Below, one piece after another: positions 37,087-45,905 of a DNA stretch of 64,000 bases. Location of the stretch: contig CAWFVV010000001.1 of NCBI GenBank assembly GCA_963819385.1, positions 744,001 through 808,000 on the forward strand, in the 5' to 3' direction. The number at the start of each line of letters is the position of its first letter. Position 1 is the first letter of the stretch. Made by a program: the position numbers and the translations under genes. Source of the DNA: JAVDCA01 sp963819385 (GTDB lineage: Bacteria; Pseudomonadota; Alphaproteobacteria; Rhizobiales; Xanthobacteraceae). Below the pieces are notes generated by a model. That model had not been told where the DNA came from. It ran no database searches and saw only the letters and a program-made list of their open reading frames with translations.

Positions 37087-39255
37087 TCAGTGCGCCAGCG
37101 GATCCGGGCGCACCTGGATGTGCACGGCGCGCGGGCGGCTGCCCATGCCGTTCTCCATCAGCCAGGGCGCGCGGTCGCCGTTGGTGCTCCACAGGCCGCG
37201 GCCCTTCCAGCCGGCGTTCGCATCGTCGATGCGCGCATCGAGGCCCTTGGCGTAGAAGCCCATCGGGTAGGGGATGCGCAGCATCACCATCTTGCCGTCC
37301 TTGAACGCGATGAAGCCGTCGCCGAGGTTCGCGGTGGAGTAGGGCACGTCCTTGCCGAGACCGACCGCGTCGTGCTGGTCGACCCAGGTGTAGTAGCTCG
37401 CCTCGGCGCTGTGGTTCTCATGGCCGACGAAGCCCGGGCCGGGATAGCGGTGGATCGACCAGCCCTCGGGGCAGTGATTGCCGGTCGCCTTCGGGCCGTT
37501 GAGCGGGCCCTTGCACTTGCTGCGATCGAAGCTCACGAGATCGCCGCTCGACGCCGAGCCCCATACCACGCCTTTCGAGTCGATGTCGCCGCCGCGGATG
37601 CCGAAGGCGGGCTCGGGGACGTAGTAGATCTCCGACAGCATCGTCTTCGGGTCATAGCGCAGGAATCCGGGCGGGCCGCCGAAGACGCCGACCGTGTACC
37701 AGATCGAGCCGTCGACCGGGCTCGGCATCACGGCGTAGGGGCCGGAGCCCGCGATGATGCGCTTGTCCTTGTTCGGATCGACCGGCTGGTTCGGCTCGAC
37801 GAAGTCGTCACGCTTGCCGTTGCCGTTGATGTCGAGGACGAACGGCGCCCAACCCGACGCCTTCTGCAAGTCGCCGGTCTCGTCGAACACACGCGTGTTG
37901 AGCCAGCCCGCCACCTGTCCGGTGCCGCTGAACCACGCCGTGTCGTCCTTGTCGAAGCCGAATTGGACATGATGCGTCGAGAAGCAGAGGTCGACGAACG
38001 TATACTTCATCGTCTTCGGATCGAGCACCGCGGTCTGGCGCTGCGACTTCTCCAGCGGGAAGACCTTGGCGTACGGATTGTCCGAGCCCTTCTTGCACCA
38101 GGGCGGATTGTCCTGCCCGCGCACCGTCGCGGCGAGCCATAGCCTGCCCTTGTCGTCGAACATCGAGTTGTGATTGTTCGCCCGCGTGTCCCACATCTTC
38201 TTGCCGTCCCAGTAGGCCGAGTCGGCGAGCGGCATGATCGACGCCGCGTGGCCCGGCCCGAGCAACTCGGGCATGCCGGGATCACGCACCGGCATCTTGA
38301 AGAACGTCACCTTGTTGGTCTTCGGGTCGAGGATCGGCATGTTGTCGGTCGAATATTCCGGCGATCCGTAGAGCGGCCCATTGGCGTTGACGGTCGGGTT
38401 GCGCTTGTCCGACGAGATCAGGTCGTGCAGGTACTTGTCGGGCGTGCTCCATTCCCACTCGGTGATGACGAGGTTGCGCTCGACGCCCTGCGGGCGCGGC
38501 GGCTTGTCGGCGGGCAGCTCGCCCTTGGCGACGCGGTCGGTCCAGTCGCCGAGATACTTGAACGGCACGCCGCCCCAGGCGCCGGCAAGCTGGTTGGTCA
38601 TCATCTCGCCGGCCTGGCCGGACTGCACGCGCCGCATCCACGCCTCGGTGCCGGAGTCGAAGTGGCCGAACTGCGCCGGGATCGTGCGGGTCGCCTCCTG
38701 GCCGAGCTGATGGCAGCCGATACAGCCGATGTTCTTCATCTGCTTGAGCCAGTCGTCCTGGGTCATCTTCGCCGGGATGCCGCTCTCGGTGTTGCCGAAA
38801 TCGCTCTTCGGCGGGATCTTCATCATCGCGTACCAGTAGATCGCCGGATAATAATGTGCGGCCTCGGCCGGCGTCGGCGCCGGTACGGCCGCGATGTTGA
38901 GGTGCTGGCCGGGCTTGGCGCGCAGTTTCGGCGAGTCGATCAGCCCGTAGCCGCGCACCCAGACCTCGTAGTTCGCGGCCGGCAGATCCGGGATCACGTA
39001 ACGGCCCTGGTCGTCGGTCACGACGATCTTGGCGTATTTGGTCGGCAGATCGTTGGTCTCGGCGATCACCCACACGCCGGCCTCAGGACCTTTTGGTCCC
39101 GTGACGACGCCGCCGATGTCATTGCCGTCGATCGCGACTTGCTGTGCGGCCTGCTGGGCCTGCACCGGAGCCGGCGTACCGGCCAGGAGCGTGGCCAACG
39201 CGATGGCCGCAACGCTCGCGTACAGGCTATTTCGTACCAAGCCTTTTCGCGCCAT
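37087..39255 (-). CDS. Secreted carboxypeptidase-regulatory-like domain protein with heme c motif and beta-propeller
   Basis: A 722-residue periplasmic protein. A signal peptide (ending TPAPVQAQQA, about residue 34) precedes a CarboxypepD_reg-like beta-sandwich (IGGVVTGPKGPEAGVWVIAE to YEVWVRGYG), a cytochrome-like segment with one CIGCH heme site (about residue 175), and a large C-terminal region resembling a streptogramin-lyase/NHL propeller (SMFDDKGRLWLAA, DGSIWYTVGVFGG, DSKGVVWGSA). Catalytic function unknown; the heme and propeller suggest a periplasmic dehydrogenase-like role. ATG 39255 has a GGGAGG ribosome site upstream. No neighbouring partner is evident. Confidence 0.85.
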   Translation of the reverse strand: MARKGLVRNSLYASVAAIALATLLAGTPAPVQAQQAAQQVAIDGNDIGGVVTGPKGPEAGVWVIAETNDLPTKYAKIVVTDDQGRYVIPDLPAANYEVWVRGYGLIDSPKLRAKPGQHLNIAAVPAPTPAEAAHYYPAIYWYAMMKIPPKSDFGNTESGIPAKMTQDDWLKQMKNIGCIGCHQLGQEATRTIPAQFGHFDSGTEAWMRRVQSGQAGEMMTNQLAGAWGGVPFKYLGDWTDRVAKGELPADKPPRPQGVERNLVITEWEWSTPDKYLHDLISSDKRNPTVNANGPLYGSPEYSTDNMPILDPKTNKVTFFKMPVRDPGMPELLGPGHAASIMPLADSAYWDGKKMWDTRANNHNSMFDDKGRLWLAATVRGQDNPPWCKKGSDNPYAKVFPLEKSQRQTAVLDPKTMKYTFVDLCFSTHHVQFGFDKDDTAWFSGTGQVAGWLNTRVFDETGDLQKASGWAPFVLDINGNGKRDDFVEPNQPVDPNKDKRIIAGSGPYAVMPSPVDGSIWYTVGVFGGPPGFLRYDPKTMLSEIYYVPEPAFGIRGGDIDSKGVVWGSASSGDLVSFDRSKCKGPLNGPKATGNHCPEGWSIHRYPGPGFVGHENHSAEASYYTWVDQHDAVGLGKDVPYSTANLGDGFIAFKDGKMVMLRIPYPMGFYAKGLDARIDDANAGWKGRGLWSTNGDRAPWLMENGMGSRPRAVHIQVRPDPLAH

Positions 39256-39460
39256 GAAAGCCTCCCTTGGATTCGATTTACCGCCGCAGAACGGCGCAAC
39301 GCAGATTTTTTGTTGGGCGGAAATCTGCGCCACTCGTTGGCCACCCGCAAGAGGGAAACCGATCACGAGCGTGCCCGGCGCGCATGACGGATGCGCTGCG
39401 CTGTGCGAGGCGCCGTGCACGCACTATATTGACGGGCCTGACATGGATGAATTTGTGCAC

Positions 39461-40321
39461 ATGGCGCGCGGCCTCGATCATATTGTCCATACGGTTCGCG
39501 ATCTCGACGCGGCCGCCGCGCGCTACCAGCAGCTCGGTTTCCTGGTCGGGGCGCGCAACCGCCATCCGTGGGGCACGCACAACCGGCTGGTCCAGTTTCC
39601 GGGCTTCTTCATCGAGATCCTGACGGTCGCGGAGCCCGAGCGGCTCGGTGCCGACGATCTCTCGCGCCTGTTCGGCGTGCCCAATCGTGCGTTCCTGGCG
39701 CGCCACGAGGGCTTCTGGGGATTGCTGCTGGAGAGCCGCGACGCGGCCGCCGATGCCGCGCGCTTTCGCGATGCCGGGATTGCGGCATCCGAGGCGGTGC
39801 GCTTCGAGCGCGACGGCAAGCAGCCGGACGGCACGCCGGTGCGGCTCGGCTTCTCGCTCGCGTTCGCGCGCGACAGCGGCACCGAGGCGGGCTTTGCGAC
39901 CTGCGAGCAGCACTTTCCGGAGAATTTCTGGAATCCGGCGTTTCAGTCGCATCCCAACGGCGCGAGCGGGGTCGCGGGCGTCATCCTGGTTGCCGAGAAT
40001 CCGAGCGACCATCACGTTTTTCTCTCGGCCTTCACGGGCGAGCGCGAGCTGCTCGCGACCTCGAACGGCATCACGGTCGCGACGCCGCGCGGGACGATCG
40101 ACATGATGACGCCGGCCGCCTACGCGAGCCATTTCGGGGTGGCGCCGCCCGACATCGCGCAGGGCGCGCGGCTCGCGGCGCTGGTCGTCGCGGTCGCGGA
40201 CGGCGCCAAGGTTGCGGCGCGGCTCGATCAGGCGAAGATCGCGGCGGTGAGCTGGATGGGGCGCGTCATCGTCGGGCCGGACGTCATGATGGGCGCCGCG
40301 ATCGTCTTCGCGCACGGCTGA
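39461..40321 (+). CDS. VOC family protein (glyoxalase-like domain)
   Basis: A 286-residue protein of the vicinal oxygen chelate superfamily, Glyoxalase_3-like. It begins GLDHIVHTVRDLDAAAARYQQLGF, the usual first beta-alpha unit, with HNRLVQFPGFFIEIL as the metal-face strand; a second, weaker module follows around FWNPAFQSHPNGASGV. Reaction unknown. ATG 39461 is favoured because family members start just before GLDH; ATG 39443 is also possible. Divergent from the heme-motif propeller gene. Confidence 0.8.
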   Translation: MARGLDHIVHTVRDLDAAAARYQQLGFLVGARNRHPWGTHNRLVQFPGFFIEILTVAEPERLGADDLSRLFGVPNRAFLARHEGFWGLLLESRDAAADAARFRDAGIAASEAVRFERDGKQPDGTPVRLGFSLAFARDSGTEAGFATCEQHFPENFWNPAFQSHPNGASGVAGVILVAENPSDHHVFLSAFTGERELLATSNGITVATPRGTIDMMTPAAYASHFGVAPPDIAQGARLAALVVAVADGAKVAARLDQAKIAAVSWMGRVIVGPDVMMGAAIVFAHG

Positions 40322-40344
40322 TACGTTCACGCAAGGAGTAGCAG

Positions 40345-40659
40345 ATGGCGACGAAATGCACGCACCTGAAAACCATCCGCGAGGTGACGCCGAGCGCGCG
40401 CGGCTGCGAGGAATGCCTCAAGATCGGTTCGCCCTGGGTGCACCTGCGCCTGTGCCGGACGTGCGGCCACGTGGGCTGCTGCGACAGCTCGCCCAACCGG
40501 CACGCCACCAAGCACTTTCATGCGACCAAGCACCCGATCATCGAGGGCTACGATCCGCCCGAAGGCTGGGGCTGGTGCTATGTCGACGAGCTGATGTTCG
40601 ACCTCGCCGACGACACGACGCCCCAGCTTGGGCCGATTCCGCGGTATGTCGATTTCTGA
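40345..40659 (+). CDS. UBP-type zinc finger domain protein
   Basis: A 104-residue protein made almost entirely of a ZnF-UBP domain, the fold eukaryotic deubiquitinases use to bind the ubiquitin C-terminus. Visible ligand candidates are C5, H7, C21, C24, C37, C40, C45/C46, H53, H57, H59 and H63, in the order CTHL, GCEECL, LRLCRTCGHVGCCD, HATKHFHATKHP. Bacterial stand-alone members are known but their role is not settled. An AAGGAGTAG ribosome site lies upstream of the ATG. Starts 23 bases after the VOC gene, so probably co-transcribed. Confidence 0.9.
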   Translation: MATKCTHLKTIREVTPSARGCEECLKIGSPWVHLRLCRTCGHVGCCDSSPNRHATKHFHATKHPIIEGYDPPEGWGWCYVDELMFDLADDTTPQLGPIPRYVDF

Positions 40660-40672
40660 TCGGCGCCGCGGC

Positions 40673-40951
40673 TCACCAGGTCGACCGATCGCATTCGCGC
40701 ATGGCCATGCCCATGAAGGTCACGTCCTTGCAGGTGTAGCCCGAGCCCGGGACCTCCGGATTGTCGCAATCCTGCGTGCAGACGCGCATGCCGTCGCGGG
40801 TGTGCCAGCCGACATTCGGATCGCGAGCGTCGCGGTTGTAGGTGATGGTGTTGGACGGATTGGCCTTGTGCGCCTTGTGGGTGGCGGCGAGCGATGGCGT
40901 GCCGAACAGGGCGACGGTGAAAAGGGCGGCAGTGACGATTTCGCGGGTCAT
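40673..40951 (-). CDS. Small secreted cysteine-containing protein, function unknown
   Basis: A 92-residue protein with a clear signal peptide (MTREIVTAALFTVALFGTPSLA). The mature part has four cysteines (VCTQDCD, YTCKD, RECD), enough for two disulfides, and no recognisable domain. GGAGGAAA before the ATG is a good ribosome site. It converges on the UBP zinc-finger gene. I do not recognise the family. Confidence 0.7.
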   Translation of the reverse strand: MTREIVTAALFTVALFGTPSLAATHKAHKANPSNTITYNRDARDPNVGWHTRDGMRVCTQDCDNPEVPGSGYTCKDVTFMGMAMRECDRSTW

Positions 40952-41031
40952 GGTTTTTTCCTCCGATCACACCTATTGGTGGGCCGGAAAGCCGCGCATG
41001 TTCGACACCTTGCGTAAGTTTAATGACCGCT

Positions 41032-41122
41032 CGAGCACGTTCCGATCGGAACGTGCTCGCGATTCACGCGGTGGCGCATATCCTTGTCGGCGAACCGGGA
41101 TCCACTTCGCCGGGATATGCGC
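41032..41122. repeat. Two palindromes upstream of the CoxL-like gene
   Basis: A perfect 28-base palindrome (41032-41059, centred on GTTCCGATCGGAAC) is followed by a second interrupted palindrome with arms GCGCATATCC (41074-41083) and GGATATGCGC (41113-41122). The look is that of repeats dispersed in Bradyrhizobium-type genomes. They occupy the promoter region of the gene starting at 41192. Confidence 0.75.
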
Positions 41123-41191
41123 TGGCGTGACCGCGGCGCGCGAACTAACATCGAGACGCAATCGACGGCGTGGACCAGGAGACGCGACGAC

Positions 41192-43546
41192 ATGGCGAAG
41201 TTCGGCATCGGGCAGGCGGTCCGGCGGGTCGAGGACCAGCGTTTCATCACCGGCCACGGGAACTACATCGACGACATCAATCTGCCCGGCCAGGCGTATG
41301 CGGCGCTGCTGCTCTCGCCGCACGCGCATGCACGCATCAAGCGCATCGACGTCGCCAAGGCGAAGGCCGCGCCCGGCGTGCTCGCGGTGCTCACCGGCGC
41401 CGACGCGCTCGCCGACAAGCTCGGCAGTCTCACGGCGCACCTGATGCCGGAGGATGTCGGCGCGCCGAAGGGGCATCGCACGTTCCAGCCGCTGCTCGTC
41501 GCCGACCGGGTGCGCTTTGCGGGCGACCGCGTCGCCTATGTGGTGGCCGAGACCGCCGTGCAGGCGCGCGATGCCGCCGAGATGATCGAGGTCGAGTACG
41601 AGGCGCTCACGCCCGTGGTCGAGCTCGAGGATGCCGCCAAGCCCGACGCCGCCAAGGTGTGGGACGATAACGCCAGCGGCAACGTGGCGTTCCGCCTGCG
41701 CTTCGGCAATCAGGAGGCGACCGACGCGGCGTTCGCGGCCGCCAAGCACGTGGTCAAGCTGCGCGTCGTCAACAACCGCCTCGCGCCGGTCGCCATGGAG
41801 CCGCGCGTCGCGATCGGCGACTACAACGCGAGCGACGACGCCTACGTGCTGCACACCGCCTCGCAGAATCCGCATGGCGTGCGCATGGAGATGTCGCACA
41901 TCTTCCATGTGCCCGAGAACCGCGTGCGCGTGATCTCGCCCGATGTCGGCGGCGGCTTCGGCCTCAAGGGCGGCACGTTCCCGGACGACGCGCTGGTGCT
42001 GTGGGCGGCACGCCGTGTCGGCCGCCCGGTGAAGTGGACCGCGACGCGCTCGGAAAGCATGCTCACCGACCACGCCGGCCGCGACCACGTGAGCTACGGC
42101 GAGATGGCGCTCGACGAACACGGCAAAATCCTCGGCATCCGGGCGCGCTGCCTGTTCAACGTCGGCGCCTATTTCGTCGGCGCCGCCATGGTGGTCGGCG
42201 CGTTCTCGCTGCGCTTCATCCCGGAAGCGTACGACGTGCAGAACATCTTCATCGCGACGACCGGGCTCTTCACCAACACGTCGCAGAACGGACCGTACCG
42301 CGGCGCCGGGCGACCGGAGGCCGCCTATTTCACCGAGCGGCTGCTCGAACACGCGGCGCGCGAGATCGGGATGGACGGCGCCGAGATCCGCCGGCGCAAT
42401 CTCATCCCGCCGGACAAGCTGCCCTACAAGACGCCGACCATGTGGACCTACGACAGCGGCGAGTTCGCACGGCTGCTCGATAAATGCGTCGAGGCGAGCG
42501 ACCCGAAAGGGTTCGCGGCGCGGCGCAAGGATTCGGAGCGCAACGGCAAGCGGCGCGGGCGCGCGGTCAGCTACTACATCGAGTTCGGCGGCATCTTCAA
42601 CGACCGCATGGACCTGAAGTTCGATCCGGGCGGCTCGATCACGATCTTCGCCGGCACCCATTCGCACGGGCAGGGGCACGCGACGGTGTTTGCGCAGATC
42701 GTGCACGAGATTCTCGGCGTGCCGTTCGACGAGATCAGGTTCGTGCAGGGCGACACCGCGCAGGTCGCGATGGGTCGCGGCACCTATGGGGCGCGCAGTG
42801 CCGTCGTGGGCGGCAGCGCGCTCAAGCTCGCGGCGGACGGCATCATCGAGAAGGGCAAGGGCATGGCGTCGGCGCTGATGGAGGCGGACGTCGCCGACAT
42901 CGAGTTCAAGGAGGGCCGCTACCGCGTCGCCGGCACCGACAAGTCGGTCGCGCTCGTCGATGTTGCGAAAGCGTTCTACGCCCCGATGGGGCCGCTCACG
43001 AACAAGTTCGGCGTCGGGCTCGAGGCGACCGGCAGCTTCAGCCCGGAGCCGCCGAGCCATCCCAACGGCGCGCACGCGTGCGAGCTCGAGGTCGACACGG
43101 AAACCGGCGAGGTGACGATCGATCGCTACTTCGTGGTCGACGATCTCGGCCGCGTGCTCAACCCGCTGATCGTGCGCGGGCAGATCCACGGCGGCGTCGT
43201 GCAGGGCGTCGGCCAGGCGCTCACCGAGCTGCAGGCGTACGACCCCGGCTCCGGCCAGCTGCTCTCGGGCAGCTTCATGGACTATGCGATGCCGCGCGCC
43301 GACCTGATGCCGGAAATCCACTCGTCGCTCGAAGAGGTGCCGTGCAAGACGAACCCGCTCGGCGTCAAGGGCATCGGCAAGTCCGGCACCATCGGCGCGC
43401 CGCCGACCGTGATCAACGCGATCATCGATGCACTCACGCCGCTCGGCGTCACCGCGATCGACATGCCGGCGACGCCGGCACGGGTGTGGGAGGCGATCGA
43501 GAAGGCGAGGGGCGCGAACGGTCAGCACGCGGCACGGACGTCGTGA
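41192..43546 (+). CDS. Xanthine dehydrogenase family molybdopterin-binding subunit (CoxL-like, orphan)
   Basis: Large subunit of a molybdenum hydroxylase, 784 residues. Cofactor-contact motifs are present: SQNPHGVR, VGGGFGLKGG, the PYRGAGRPEA block of the form II CoxL/aldehyde oxidoreductase group (not the CO-dehydrogenase AYxCSFR motif), and GRGTYGARSAVVG. At the C-terminus the GxGE motif, whose Glu is the catalytic base across this family, reads KGIGKSGTIG: Lys replaces Glu. The 2Fe-2S and FAD subunit genes that normally accompany it are absent on both sides. ATG 41192 gives the standard FGIGQAVRRVEDQRFITG start. Confidence 0.9.
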   Translation: MAKFGIGQAVRRVEDQRFITGHGNYIDDINLPGQAYAALLLSPHAHARIKRIDVAKAKAAPGVLAVLTGADALADKLGSLTAHLMPEDVGAPKGHRTFQPLLVADRVRFAGDRVAYVVAETAVQARDAAEMIEVEYEALTPVVELEDAAKPDAAKVWDDNASGNVAFRLRFGNQEATDAAFAAAKHVVKLRVVNNRLAPVAMEPRVAIGDYNASDDAYVLHTASQNPHGVRMEMSHIFHVPENRVRVISPDVGGGFGLKGGTFPDDALVLWAARRVGRPVKWTATRSESMLTDHAGRDHVSYGEMALDEHGKILGIRARCLFNVGAYFVGAAMVVGAFSLRFIPEAYDVQNIFIATTGLFTNTSQNGPYRGAGRPEAAYFTERLLEHAAREIGMDGAEIRRRNLIPPDKLPYKTPTMWTYDSGEFARLLDKCVEASDPKGFAARRKDSERNGKRRGRAVSYYIEFGGIFNDRMDLKFDPGGSITIFAGTHSHGQGHATVFAQIVHEILGVPFDEIRFVQGDTAQVAMGRGTYGARSAVVGGSALKLAADGIIEKGKGMASALMEADVADIEFKEGRYRVAGTDKSVALVDVAKAFYAPMGPLTNKFGVGLEATGSFSPEPPSHPNGAHACELEVDTETGEVTIDRYFVVDDLGRVLNPLIVRGQIHGGVVQGVGQALTELQAYDPGSGQLLSGSFMDYAMPRADLMPEIHSSLEEVPCKTNPLGVKGIGKSGTIGAPPTVINAIIDALTPLGVTAIDMPATPARVWEAIEKARGANGQHAARTS

Positions 43547-44169
43547 TCGGCGCTCACAATCTGACGATCTTCCTCGCGGCTGCGCTGCTGGTCGCGATTA
43601 CGCCGGGGCCGGGCATCTTCTATGTGGGGGCCCGCACGCTCGCCGGCGGCCGGCGCGAGGGCTTGGCGTCAAGCGTGGGCCTCGGCATCGGCGGGCTCGT
43701 GCATGTGACCGCGGGCGCCGTCGGCGTATCGGCCCTCGTCATGGCGAGCGCGGAGGCCTTCACGGTGCTCAAGATTGTCGGGGCCGCCTATCTGGTTTGG
43801 CTCGGCATCAAGGCGTGGCGCGAAGCACGTGTTCTCGAGCCGGTTGATCTGCGAACGACCGGCGCGATGCGTGCCCTTCGCGATGGCGTTGTCGTCGAAG
43901 CGCTCAATCCCAAGACGGCTGCCTTTTTCCTCGCGTTCATTCCTCAGTTCGTCGATGCCTCGCGGCCGGTGGCCGGTCAATTTGTGGTCCTCGGCCTTAT
44001 CTCGGTCTCGCTGAACACGATCGCGGACATCGTCGTCGCTTGCTGGGCCGCGATGGCTCGCGCGCGTCTCGGACGTCGCGCGATGTCGATCGTGCGGGCG
44101 CGGCAGGCGTCGGGCGTTGTCCTGTGCGGATTGGGTGCCTCGCTCCTGGTTGCGCGCCGCTCGGCGTGA
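43543..44169 (+). CDS. LysE family transporter
   Basis: Inner-membrane exporter of 208 residues with about six helices; it shows the family N-terminal segment LLVAITPGPGIFYVGARTLAGGRREG and the mid segment NPKTAAFFLAFIPQFV. LysE/RhtB proteins export amino acids or similar small molecules. GTG 43543 overlaps the stop of the CoxL-like gene (GTGA), so translation is coupled, which is unusual for a molybdenum hydroxylase. Confidence 0.88.
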   Translation: MIGAHNLTIFLAAALLVAITPGPGIFYVGARTLAGGRREGLASSVGLGIGGLVHVTAGAVGVSALVMASAEAFTVLKIVGAAYLVWLGIKAWREARVLEPVDLRTTGAMRALRDGVVVEALNPKTAAFFLAFIPQFVDASRPVAGQFVVLGLISVSLNTIADIVVACWAAMARARLGRRAMSIVRARQASGVVLCGLGASLLVARRSA

Positions 44170-44501
44170 GACGCATACCGATGCGATTTGCAGCGGCTTT
44201 GATTTCACTCGATTTTCTAGGTTCGTTTTGCACATTCGGCTGGTGAAGGCCCAGCGAGTTGCGGCCGCCGCACCGCCGCCTGCTGATTTCGTTCGATTTT
44301 CCTCCAATGGGTTTGTTCTGCCATTTTGCCCCCCGCAGCTTCCGAGGCCTGCCGACATGCGATCGATGCATGGCATGCGGCAAGCGCAATGGCTCGAGTG
44401 CTGTTGTCCCTCGTCGCCCATAACGCGAAAGACCGCGCGGTCGAAGCACGTTTTGCGCTGACGACGGGTTATTCACGCAATTGCGAGGAGCGGTGGGGCC
44501 G
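44170..44501. other. Intergenic region with repeat-like, lower-GC sequence
   Basis: 332 bases between convergent genes. Two similar stretches (TTTCACTCGATTTTCTAGGTTCGTTTTGCACATT and TTCGTTCGATTTTCCTCCAATGGGTTTGTTCTGCCATT, each given here in part by its ends) resemble each other, suggesting a degraded direct repeat; they give spurious short frames on both strands. Near 44478 CAATTGCGAGGAGCG looks like half of the TCATTGCGAG repeat. No convincing gene. Confidence 0.45.
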
Positions 44502-45905
44502 TCAAATCGCGTCGCCGTTGGCGAGGCGCGCGACGGTGCGGCGATCGGCCTTGCCGGTCGGTCCGGCGGGCAGGGCGTCGCGGACGTGGAAGACGTCGGG
44601 CACCTTGTAGCGTTCGGTGCGGGCGAGCATCCAGTCGCGCAAGGCGCCGGCATCGAGCTGAGCCCCGGTGTGCGGCACCACGACGGCGTGGATGACCTCG
44701 CCGAGGCGCTCGTCGGGGACGCCGGCGCAGAGGGCGGCTGCGATATCGGGATGCTCGGCGAGGAGATTGTCGATTTCCAGCGGTGCGATCTTGTGGCCGC
44801 CGCGCGAGACGATGTCCTTGGCGCGGCCGACCAGCTCGACGCGCCCCGACGCAGTGAGCCGTGCGAGGTCGCCGGTCTTGAAGTAGCCGTCTTCGAACGA
44901 GGCCTGCGTCAATTGCGGATCGTCGAGATAGCCCAGCATGCCGAACGGCGTGCGGATTTGCAGCTCGCCGGTCTCGGCGGGGCCGACCGCAACGCCGTCC
45001 TGCGCGACGCGAAACGCGACGCGCTCGGTCGGCGTGCCGATCGAGCCGAAGCCGGCGGGTTGATCGGCCGGGGCGAGGCAGAAATCGCAGGAGCCGGTCT
45101 CGGTGAGGCCGTAGAGATCGTAGACGGCGGCGGGCGCGAAGCGGCGCATGGCGTCGGCGAGCCGCGGGGGCAGCACCTCGCCGCCGGTCATGATCATGCG
45201 AAGGTGCGGCGCGTCCGGCGGGTGTCCGGCCAGCAGCGTACGGAACATGGAGGGGACGCCGGCCAGGACGGTCGCGTTCTGCAAGCCGAGTGCGATGGCG
45301 TCGCGGGAGAATTTCGGCACCAGCACGAGCCGCGCTCCCCGCATGAGCGCGAGCAGGCTGACCCACAGGCCGAAGATGAAGGTGAGCTGGAGCGGAACCA
45401 GCACGACATCGTCGGCGCGCAAGCCCAAGAGGCGATCGAGGACCGCGAGCTTGTCGGCCAGGCGCTGATGTCCGATGACGACGCCCTTCGGCTCGCCCGT
45501 GCTGCCCGACGTGAAGATGACGACGGCGGCATCGCGCAGCAGCGGCCGGTCGGGCGGCGGCGACGCCGCGATCACGTCGATCCGGTCGCCATCGACGAGG
45601 AGACGGGACGCAGTGCGCCGTTGCAGCCGTTCGACCGTCGATGCCGCGGCCGAGACATGGAGCGGCACCGCGACGGCACCGGTGCGCCAAAGGCCGAGCA
45701 GGGCGCCGAGATCGGAGGGGCGGTTGCCGATGCGGATATGCACGGGCTCGCCGGGTGCAACACCATGCGCCGTGAGCGCGGCGGTCACGCGCTCGGCGAG
45801 CGCTGCCAATTCGTGCGCGCGCACGCGCTCGCCGTCGGTGCTCTCCACCGCATGATCGAGCGCGCCGAGCGCATCGCCGAGGAGGCGCGCGAGAGCAACG
45901 TTCAT
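44502..45905 (-). CDS. AMP-dependent synthetase/acyl-CoA ligase
   Basis: Adenylate-forming enzyme of 467 residues that should activate a carboxylic acid as its CoA thioester. Core motifs: the P-loop FTSGSTGEPKGVV, YGLTETGSCDF (A5), YFKTGDLA (A7), GRAKDIVSRGGHKIAP (A8) and PAGPTGKADRR with the catalytic Lys. It is shorter than usual at the N-terminus (family members are often 500-550 residues) because the first subdomain is compact. Its start overlaps the stop of the enoyl-CoA hydratase gene (ATGA). Substrate unknown. Confidence 0.9.
   Translation of the reverse strand: MNVALARLLGDALGALDHAVESTDGERVRAHELAALAERVTAALTAHGVAPGEPVHIRIGNRPSDLGALLGLWRTGAVAVPLHVSAAASTVERLQRRTASRLLVDGDRIDVIAASPPPDRPLLRDAAVVIFTSGSTGEPKGVVIGHQRLADKLAVLDRLLGLRADDVVLVPLQLTFIFGLWVSLLALMRGARLVLVPKFSRDAIALGLQNATVLAGVPSMFRTLLAGHPPDAPHLRMIMTGGEVLPPRLADAMRRFAPAAVYDLYGLTETGSCDFCLAPADQPAGFGSIGTPTERVAFRVAQDGVAVGPAETGELQIRTPFGMLGYLDDPQLTQASFEDGYFKTGDLARLTASGRVELVGRAKDIVSRGGHKIAPLEIDNLLAEHPDIAAALCAGVPDERLGEVIHAVVVPHTGAQLDAGALRDWMLARTERYKVPDVFHVRDALPAGPTGKADRRTVARLANGDAI

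Noticed and set aside
41192..43546. Carbon monoxide dehydrogenase large subunit (form I CoxL)
   Set aside because: The active-site loop is PYRGAGRPEA, not AYxCSFR, and the catalytic Glu is missing; CO oxidation cannot be supported.
44173..44461. Short frames containing GFVLPF-like and KTNLE-like peptides
   Set aside because: They translate a degraded intergenic repeat on both strands and have no start context or conservation of a protein kind.
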